NCBI GenBank assembly: GCA_963971305.1
Contig: OZ020313.1
Span: 26,514,602-26,578,601 of the forward strand
Source: Arcuatula senhousia
Taxonomy: Eukaryota; Mollusca; Bivalvia; Mytilida; Mytilidae
DNA: 64,000 nucleotides
Direction: 5' to 3'
Position numbers and translations under genes: made by a program
Part shown: in pieces, positions 57,301 through 64,000 of the stretch
How positions within the stretch are numbered: the first letter of the stretch is position 1
How the letters are laid out: every line of letters starts with the position of its first letter
The notes under the pieces: generated by a model
Seen by the model: only the letters and a program-made list of their open reading frames with translations
The model's database searches: none
Told to the model about the DNA's origin: nothing

Positions 57301-60300
57301 ACCTATGCAACCTTATCAAAATATCATTTTTATTGCAGGAAAACCATGTCCTAAACTGCCAAGATACATGGTCCAGAAAACATGGGGAATGCCAAACACA
57401 CTTCTAGAAAAATACATCGACTTGGACCAATATGGTTATTGTACCATTGGAGGGGACAAATGTTTATCAGTAAGTCGTAAAAAATTACCAGTTGGGGAAG
57501 GGTTGGGGAACTGACTTTTGAGGTGGTGTATTATGGCTCTTTTTGTGTGGCACAAATCATACATGTTTAGGTATCACAGGCTACCAATATATGTGGTAAA
57601 ATATAATTGGAAATTATTCATTGATCATATAAATAGTTTTATTTCACAGTAACCTATACATTACACATTTACAAAGTTAGAAATAATAGCCCGACCACCA
57701 ACCTGAACCTTGCAACTTTTTGGCATTCATAAAAACTTGATTGGCTATGTAGTAAAACAGGTAGAATTTCAAATTACATTTGAGCGAAATTCCTACCCTG
57801 ACACATAGTTAAAATTTACTAATAATTGGAATTTGAATTTGCTAGCCATCCTATTGAACAGTCCAAAAAAGAGATACATTTGGTGTATATGAAAAGGGCA
57901 TGTTTACTTCGAAATGAATATTTTTCAGATATTTGTACGCACTAGGATAACATATTAATAAATATTATGATAAAAACTTTTTTTTAAGTCAAAAGAGCTA
58001 GAATAAATAGCTTTTTGACAATTTTTGCAATTGAATATGAAATGTTGTATGGAAAACTTAGGTACACATGTTAAGATATTAATATTTTAAAACCTTTGTA
58101 CATGTTTTAACAGGATAAATATTTGAGAACTCTGGTAGCTGCCATGGAAGAGATCTTTATGAAGAAGTATGGTGTGGCCTCCCAGCTGGTGGCTGACGTC
58201 CATCAGTTCATGTACAAAACATCAGGTATATAGTCAGCTGGTTATATGGTTTTTGTCTCGCCTGCGACGAATAGTCGCGGAAGGCGAGACATAGGTATTA
58301 CTTTCCGGCGGCGGCGTCGTAAACTTTTTTGTAAGACTTTTGTGGACAATGAATTGCTTGAAAAGTATAATAGCTAGGCATCTGATATTTGGTATACAGA
58401 CAGTTCAGGTTATGGTCTACGCAACTGTCACCATGCCATGTGACCCTGACCCCATTTTCACGCTCCAGTGACTCTGTGAACTTAGGTCTTTTTTCAGGCC
58501 GTAAACTTTTTTGTAAGACTTTTGTGGACGATGAATTGCTGGAAAAGTATATTAGCTAGGCATCTGATATTTGGTATACAGACAGTTCAGGTTATGGTCT
58601 ACGCAACTGTCACCATGCCATGTAACCCTGACCCAATTTTCACGCACCAGTGACTCTGTGAACTTAGGTATTTTTTCAGGCCGTAAACATTTTTGTAAGA
58701 CTTTTGTGGACGATGAATTGATGGAAAAGTATATTAGCTAGGCATCTGATATTTGGTATACAGACAGTTCAGGTTATGGTTTACGCAACTGTCACCATGC
58801 CATGTGACCCTGACCCCATTTTCATGCTCCAGTGACTCTGTGAACTTAGGTCATTTTTCAGGCCATAAACTTTTTTGTAAGACTTTTCTGGACAATGAAT
58901 TGCTGGAAAAGTATATTAGCTAGGCATCTGATATTAGGTATACAGACAGTTTAGGTTATGGTCTATGCAACTGTTACCATGCCATGTGACCATGGCCCCA
59001 TTTTCACGCTTTAGTGACTGTGAACTTAGGTCTTTTTTCAGGCCAAAAAACTTTTTTGTAAGACTTTTGTGGACGATGAATTGCTGGAAAGTTATAATAG
59101 CTAGGCATCTGATATTGGGTAAACAGACAGTTGCATATATGGACAATGCAACTGTCACCATGCCATGTGACCATGACCTCATTTTTACGCTCCAGTGACT
59201 CTGTGAACTTAGGTCTTTTTTTCAGACAGAAAACTTTTTGTAATACTTGTGTGGACAATGGATTGCTTGAATAGTATAATAACTAGGCATCTGTTTTTAG
59301 GTATACAGACACTTTTTGTGTTTATATCAAGAAATGAAAGCTTAGGTAGTTGATTTTAGTGATGGTGCCGGCAGGCGAGACATACTTTTAGTGGCCACAC
59401 TTGTGAGTAAAAGGCTTTTATGGCTATCTAGAAAATTCTGTTCTGATAGTTGATAATCATGTTAGTAATTTCAGTGGTGACAATTACAATGTACAAAAAA
59501 ATCAAGGAAAACCATATAAAAAATGAATTCAACCTGTCTTGGATTGATGCAAAATCTCTCCACCTTTACAATTTCTACATAGGATTAAAAAAAAATGAAA
59601 TGTAGTAATTATACATTTCAGGCAGAAAATTGCATCATTCAATTTTAATTTTTTTGGTAAATATTGAGTAAAAACCAAATCTTTTGTTGCTCTACTTCAT
59701 TCTAATGTTTATAACATTAAAGTGAGTCCTTAACTGACAATATTGAGCTAATATTTTCTGCAAGTTTGGAAATCTCTTAAAATTTTCCTAAGAATAATTT
59801 TTTCATCAATTTAAAACCCAAATCATTGTAAAACTTGATTTTATATGATTGGTAAAAAAAACATTTGAGAATTCACTTCTAAACAGACAGTTGACTTTTC
59901 TTCACAATTAATAAGAATTTCTTTTACTTTTCTCAAAAGATGTTGACAAATAGAATAGTTACCAAATATGAAATTGTATTGAGGATTTTGTTTATTTTAA
60001 AATTTTTAAACAGGAATAGTAGGGGTACTTCCTGAACAGGTCCTTCTCACCACACAAAAAGCCGTCCGAGAGAAGAAGCTGTACCGGTGTCTGACGTGTG
60101 ATGGCGTCATGGAATACTTACTGCCACCAGAATGGTTCCGTAAGAATGGTAGTCTGTATAACTTAGCCATACAGTCCCATGGAACTCTGAAGACTGATAA
60201 AAAGTACCAATTTCCCATGCAAGGTATGGATAACAAAAGTATCAATTCAAAAGATTTGTTATCTTAGGATTTGGTGAGGGTTACAAAGAAGCACAAAATA

Positions 60301-61301
60301 CCTTATTTTTGATAATAAAACTATAAATGATACAGTTTATTGTTTTTCAAGATTCCATATTAGGGATGAATAATTTGTCTGATTCAGAATATACTGCTTT
60401 CGTATTCCTTGTGTACTAATGGCATTCTTGAATTATTGGGTTCTTGGGAAATGTTGAATATTTTTGCATATTCAGAATCTGTCTTCGATTGTTTTGTCTG
60501 TTATGATATTTATAAACAATATATTAATAAAGAAATTCTGAAATATTTGTTTATCATTGTAGGGGTTGTATGCAGCTATGATGCTCAAAAAGATGTACTG
60601 GTTCCTGATATGGCAAACAGTCATCTTAGCTACTGTTCCTTTTGTCAAGGGTAGGTACCAGTTAGACTTTGTATATACATATGCAAAAAATGTGTATACA
60701 AAACCTTTGGATAGCAAATTAAGTATAATCACATTAATTGTATAATAATGCATGGTAATTGCAGTGTAAAACAAGTAAGAAATATGTCATACATTTGTAC
60801 TCTTAAAATTTGAAAATATTTAATATAGATACTCCATAGTTACAAAAGTGGTATGTAAACTAATTGAAAATTACCTTTTTAAAAGAAACTCTTAAGGCAT
60901 ATTGGTAAGAAACTAAGCTTAAAATCATAGATTCATGAGATTAAGACCATAGTTTGTTCTCATGGGGATTTCACCAATTTTCACCTAGGAATTTTATTGA
61001 ATGCCATTATGTTTATTTTTCAGTTTATTTTATTCAAATATTATATATTATTTTTCAAATTGGCATCTTGAATATATTTGTTTTTCACAGAAAAATGTTG
61101 CTTGTCTTTACCTTTGAAATTGTTGTAACATGTATATGACTAAATATTTTAATATAGGAGCGAGGTTCGTCTGGTGAACGGTAATGGCACAGTGAAATAC
61201 GAGAATGGAGATAGAACGACCACACCCGCCCCAGGGGGAAAATGTACTTGTGGTTTTAAACATTACTGGGATGGAAAGGAATATGACAACTTACCGGAAA
61301 T
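54384..61301 (+). CDS. VCPIP1: deubiquitinase VCPIP1 (VCIP135), first 7 coding exons, partial
   Basis: VCPIP1 is an OTU-family cysteine deubiquitinase that works with p97/VCP and p47 in Golgi and ER membrane reassembly after mitosis. Exons: 54384-55248, 56376-56504, 57339-57469, 58114-58225, 60014-60223, 60563-60650, 61158-61301. All junctions are GT-AG with agreeing phases, giving about 560 residues. An in-frame TAG at 54357 fixes the ATG at 54384, and a TTCTTTCAG acceptor at 54350 implies a 5'UTR exon upstream. Near the N-terminus are CGTC/CTGC cysteine pairs (residues 16-42). The OTU catalytic motif DGDGHCLVHAVSRAL places the nucleophile at Cys188, and GRNHYIPL (exon 2) supplies the catalytic His at about 323. 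Exons 5-7 carry further Cys pairs and end at FKHYWDGKEYDNLPE. The UBX-like and C-terminal parts should lie beyond 64000. The next intron contains a DIRS-like element. Confidence 0.96.
55430..55528. repeat. long hairpin in VCPIP1 intron 1
   Basis: The left arm 55430-55478 (GACTTTTTGATTTTGAGATC ... GGTTCACCC) pairs with the right arm 55482-55528 (GGGTTTACC ... GATCTCAAAATAAAAAAGTC) around a TTC loop, with only a few mismatches. Both arms carry the ATCACTTGTTTT/AAAACAAGTGAT segment. It is probably a foldback MITE remnant. Confidence 0.85.
55560..55660. repeat. cluster of TGTACATG palindromes
   Basis: Several overlapping GTACATG/CATGTAC words occur within 100 bp of VCPIP1 intron 1. This may be simple-sequence expansion of a palindromic octamer. 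No function is apparent. Confidence 0.5.
56553..56735 (+). repeat. possible remnant of the DIRS-like element's terminal region
   Basis: AAAATGAGATCATGTTGCGCATGT at 56557 and GGCAACGTAGTTGGCCTAA at 56701 match, in order and orientation, AAAATGAGATAGTGCTGCGCATGT at 61881 and GTCAACGTAGTTGTCTTAG at 62006 in the 5' leader of the DIRS-like element. The intervening spacing is about 145 against 125 bp. It sits in VCPIP1 intron 2 with no coding part nearby. Confidence 0.5.
56736..57338. other. VCPIP1 intron 2, 3' part, degenerate repeats
   Basis: Phrases such as GGTACCAATGGGGCATCCAA and GAAAAAAGCAGATGATCCAG look like decayed interspersed repeat. No coding potential is seen. Confidence 0.4.
58250..59385. 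mobile_element. tandem-core element, six 182-bp units, in VCPIP1 intron 4
   Basis: The left end reads TGTCTCGCCTGCGACGAATA and GGAAGGCGAGACATAGG, a palindromic TCTCGCCT...AGGCGAGA. The right end reads GGCAGGCGAGACATAC. Between them GTAAGACTTTTGTGGA recurs at 58331, 58513, 58695, 58877, 59058 and 59240 (spacings 182, 182, 182, 181, 182). Units share GGCATCTGATATTTGGTATA, CAACTGTCACCATGCCATGT and CCAGTGACTCTGTGAACTTA. Overlapping frames on both strands are shadows. The small copy-to-copy divergence suggests recent expansion. Confidence 0.88.
59390..60013. other. VCPIP1 intron 4, right of the tandem-core element
   Basis: AT-rich intronic sequence. I see nothing coding or repetitive beyond the element to its left. 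It ends at the CAG acceptor of exon 5 (60013). Confidence 0.6.
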
Positions 61302-62193
61302 GTAAGTGAATTGGAATATGAAATGATATTTTAGATGTTATTTAAAATAATGTATGTAAAAAATGAAGAAATTTTAAAAGACTATAGATAAATATCAAGT
61401 TGAAAAAAAATAATAACAAAAGACAATGTACTGTTAAAGCTATTTCTTCTCCCTTTTGATAAAAAATGAAAAGGTAATCTTATAGAAAGGAGCATATAAG
61501 AAAATAAAGGACATTCCTATTTTGAAAGTCTGAAAAGGAAATGACAAGATCAGACAACATGAAAAAACACACACACAGAACTAACAGAAACCAAACTGAA
61601 ATCAGCAATGCCAAACTTACCCAGAAAAAGAATTTCAAGTGCTCTCCATGGTCTCTAATATCCAATATCCTTGAACGTCAGAGTTAAAACCCTCTGGTTC
61701 TTTTATTATCACGTCATTACTTATCAACTTGAAGTTAAGTTCCATCATTGATAAATAACTATCTGAACTGTACAGTCTTGCTTTGATCTCTCATTCACTT
61801 GTATTTGAACTTCAATGTTAAAAAGCTAATTTTGTGATTGAAATGATAGATTCTATTTCGTCATCTCACTTCCGGTCAAAAATGAGATAGTGCTGCGCAT
61901 GTGCTTAAATCAGTGTGCTGGCTGCATTCTTAGAGTTCGGACGTGGTTCGAACTGGAGAAGAAATTTTTTCTTTCTCCTAACAGTCAGTCATAAATTTTA
62001 TTAAGTCAACGTAGTTGTCTTAGATATTTGTCAACGCGGTTGGCAAAATATATAAATAAATACAAGTTATTAGAAAGTCAACGAGGTTGGCTTAAAATAT
62101 TGGTTTTGTTTATTGATTTTTACCATTTTACGACAGAATTACGACATAGCGTCGTAATTTGGCATTTGCCGTAAATCGGCCTTTGCTCGCCTC

Positions 62194-63420
62194 ATGGTCA
62201 GGAAAATGGCTGAAAAAATGGTATCGAGTAAAACCAAATCATTAAACGAAGACGCTCTACTAGATTTAGATTTAAATGAGACCCCGAGTTCAAAGAAAAG
62301 GGGTAAAGCGCTCGATAAAGATGAGAGTGAAATTTCTAAGCAAAAGGGACATAGTGACCCTCAGTCTTCGAAAAGTACAACATCTGCCCCCTCTACATCG
62401 GGTCTAGGCAAACGAACTTATAGTTCTAGAAGTAAACCAGTAACACCTTCTAGTAAAAATGTCAGTTCAGATGACAACTCAGCAATTATTGAAATGTTGC
62501 AAAACATACAAGCTGGACAGCAAGCTCAAAATAATAAAATACAGTCACTGTGTGATAGAATAGATAATTTAGAAACTGAGTTTTATGAGGGTGAAGAAGA
62601 TGATATAGATGAGGTAGATGATATAGACGAAGAGTCTGTTCATAATGAATCTGAGAAAAGAAAAGCTGAAGATGATTCTGTTACGCCTAGTAAATTTAGC
62701 TCTATGTCTAAAAGGTTTAAGATTAAAGAGGTATGCTCCACTAAGGTTGATCAGACTTTAGCTGAAAATGTAACAGACCTTTTTCAAAATGGTATGGATG
62801 AGGTACAATACAATGAATTGACAAAGCAAGATGTTAATACTAGACCTGAAAATTGCACAGGCTTAACAGTGGTTCGTACAAACCCTTTAGTTTGGGATCT
62901 TATGACACCCACAACTCAGCAAACAGATAAAAAACTTCAGAACATTGAAAAGTCAGTTATCAAAGCTTCAATTATTCTTACCAAGGTTGTAAACACAATG
63001 GCTCAAGATGATCAAACTAGTAATGATATGATTGAAAACTGTAATGATTCTCTGGCATTACTTGGCCACTGTAATAGACAAATTAACCTTTTAAGGAAAG
63101 ACTTGATTAAGCCTGATTTATGTTGGGACTATGTCCACTTATGTGCCCATTCTTTGCCATTTACCTCTTTTCTTTTCGGAGATGATTTGTCTAAGTCGGC
63201 TAAAGAAATTGAAACCTGTAACAAACTGGGAAGCCGAATTGTACGAAGGGGTGTGCGTAGAGGCTTTAGTACAGGCAGGTCACGATATAGTAGAGGTGGC
63301 CGTGGCAGAGGTGGCCGAGGCCGTGGCATGGTCAGAAGAAGCTACGACAACTCGTACAAGACGAGTGACAGTACCCCAGGGGGTTCAAAAAACCCCAAGA
63401 GGGGAGGCATGAAGAATTAG
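62194..63420 (+). CDS. DIRS-like element ORF1 (Gag-like), 408 aa
   Basis: This is the structural/nucleic-acid-binding protein of the retroelement. The N-terminal half is hydrophilic and Ser/Lys rich. A predicted coiled-coil segment follows (about residues 98-120, IIEMLQNIQAG...IDNLETEF), then an acidic stretch (EGEEDDIDEVDDIDEE, about 130-147) and a basic segment. The C-terminus is an RGG-type region (YSRGGRGRGGRGRG) typical of RNA binding. The start at 62194 is the first ATG. A second Met at codon 5 has a better context (AAAATGGC). Near the stop, TC_A_AAA_AAC at 63385-63393 is a classical -1 slippery site in this frame. DIRS assignment rests on the neighbouring polymerase. Confidence 0.8.
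   Translation: MVRKMAEKMVSSKTKSLNEDALLDLDLNETPSSKKRGKALDKDESEISKQKGHSDPQSSKSTTSAPSTSGLGKRTYSSRSKPVTPSSKNVSSDDNSAIIEMLQNIQAGQQAQNNKIQSLCDRIDNLETEFYEGEEDDIDEVDDIDEESVHNESEKRKAEDDSVTPSKFSSMSKRFKIKEVCSTKVDQTLAENVTDLFQNGMDEVQYNELTKQDVNTRPENCTGLTVVRTNPLVWDLMTPTTQQTDKKLQNIEKSVIKASIILTKVVNTMAQDDQTSNDMIENCNDSLALLGHCNRQINLLRKDLIKPDLCWDYVHLCAHSLPFTSFLFGDDLSKSAKEIETCNKLGSRIVRRGVRRGFSTGRSRYSRGGRGRGGRGRGMVRRSYDNSYKTSDSTPGGSKNPKRGGMKN
63387..63393 (+). promoter_or_regulatory. candidate -1 ribosomal frameshift heptamer A_AAA_AAC
   Basis: In the ORF1 frame the codons are TCA AAA AAC, exactly the X_XXY_YYZ arrangement. A -1 slip moves translation into the frame that starts CCC CAA GAG at 63393 and stays open through the reverse transcriptase to the window end. 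The ORF1 stop is only 27 nt downstream. A small CCCC-AAGA-GGGG stem begins immediately after, which is closer than the usual 5-9 nt spacer. I see no obvious pseudoknot. Confidence 0.6.
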
Positions 63421-64000
63421 ATCAGGTTAGTACTGACTTCCAAGCAGGTAGATTGAAAAACTTTATCTCCAAATGGGGTGAAATAACAGCAGACCCAAAC
63501 ATTTTAGATATTGTCGAGCATTGTCATATTGAATTTATTGATGGTGTATGTCCAAAACAGAAATATTTTGAGGCTCGAGTTAACTTTAACGTAAAGGAAA
63601 CTGAGATAATTGATAATGAAATTTTTAATAATTTGATACCAAAAGGTATAATCAAAGAAGTTCAATATGAAAAAGACATGTTTTTGTCTCCAATTTTTGT
63701 CCGACCTAAAAAGAATGGAGAATTTAGAATGATTTTAAATTTAAAAAGATTAAATGAAAAAGTAGTATACCATCATTTTAAAATGGATTCTTTTGAAAAA
63801 GCAGTTTTGTTAGTCAAAAAGGACATATTTATGGCATCAGTTGATCTCAGGCATGCATATTATAGTGTTAATATTGCTGAAGAACATCAAAAATTTTTAT
63901 GCTTTAAATGGAAAGATAAAGTTTTTCAATATACCTGCTTGCCAAATGGTTTAGCATCTGCTCCTAGATTGTTTACAAAGTTGATGAAACCTGTGTTTGC
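63393..64000 (+). CDS. DIRS-like element polymerase (reverse transcriptase), partial
   Basis: Frame -1 relative to ORF1, open from the slippery site to the window end, about 200 codons. It begins with a linker containing FQAGRLKNFISKWGEITAD, a signature region upstream of the RT in DIRS elements. RT motifs follow: FVRPKKNGEFRMILNLKRLN (fingers) and SVDLRHAYYSV (motif A with the first catalytic Asp), then FQYTCLPNGLASAPRLFTKL (motif B). The YxDD box lies beyond 64000. There is no suitable ATG at its start, which agrees with expression by frameshifting. Gag-pol overlap is usual in this group. Confidence 0.88.

Larger units (their letters stand above)
61860..64000 (+). mobile_element. DIRS-like tyrosine-recombinase retrotransposon, 5' part, cut by window end
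   Basis: A leader from about 61860 precedes two overlapping frames: a Gag-like protein (62194-63420) and a polymerase with a DIRS-type reverse transcriptase (63393 onward). Both frames are open throughout the window, which suggests a young copy. The leader contains three GTCAACG-AGTTGG-like words at about 62006, 62031 and 62079. The RNase H, methyltransferase and tyrosine recombinase regions usual in DIRS elements would lie beyond 64000. It sits in the VCPIP1 intron after exon 7, in the same orientation as the gene. Confidence 0.85.

Noticed and set aside
58934..59258. Overlapping frames on both strands in VCPIP1 intron 4
   Set aside because: Shadows of the 182-bp tandem units.
61880..61960. 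Possible tRNA-derived promoter (GGTTCGAACT resembles a B box)
   Set aside because: There is no A box at the right distance and no cloverleaf. It lies in the DIRS-like leader.
63129..63412. Alternative frames on both strands inside DIRS ORF1
   Set aside because: They are shadows of ORF1. The polymerase frame is reached by the -1 shift at 63387, not by the frame starting at 63131.

Overview
This is animal nuclear DNA: AT-rich, intron-bearing and crowded with repeats. It most likely comes from a bivalve mollusc, and a mussel-type genome is my guess. The grounds are an AMT-type ammonium transporter (widespread in invertebrates, absent from vertebrates), tandem-core mobile repeats with ACGG tails of the kind described in bivalves, a DIRS-like retroelement and abundant short inverted-repeat elements. 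The species is inference. I found no prokaryotic, organellar, rRNA, tRNA or CRISPR feature.

Three host genes can be rebuilt exon by exon with matching splice phases. (1) 27465 to 17482, minus strand: a 12-exon AMT ammonium transporter of about 547 aa with both pore histidines and a histidine-rich C-terminal tail. (2) 48095 to 41705, minus strand: a 4-exon protein phosphatase inhibitor 2 (PPP1R2, 193 aa) with the KGILK, PxTP and HYNE elements. (3) 54384 to 61301 and onward, plus strand: the first 7 coding exons of the deubiquitinase VCPIP1, including the zinc-finger-like N-terminus and the OTU catalytic domain. The rest lies beyond the window. PPP1R2 and VCPIP1 are divergent, about 6 kb apart.

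The remainder is mostly repeats. 1-17 kb: non-coding, with a long hairpin, a two-copy dispersed repeat and two G-rich minisatellites. 17-28 kb: AMT, with a 3 x 0.4 kb tandem repeat in one intron. 28-36 kb: stacked and nested tandem-core elements, including a 146-bp-period array that carries consensus estrogen-response-element palindromes. 36-48 kb: PPP1R2, whose first intron holds a complete 3.56-kb long-TIR element with an 8-bp target duplication. 48-54 kb: a decayed LINE and a 661-bp TIR element. 54-64 kb: VCPIP1, with a 182-bp tandem-core element and, in its last visible intron, a DIRS-like retroelement cut by the window end. That element's gag and pol frames are joined by a canonical A_AAA_AAC frameshift heptamer.

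The three genes show no sign of acting together: nitrogen transport, PP1 regulation and p97-linked deubiquitination are separate functions. Most other long reading frames are chance frames or repeat shadows.
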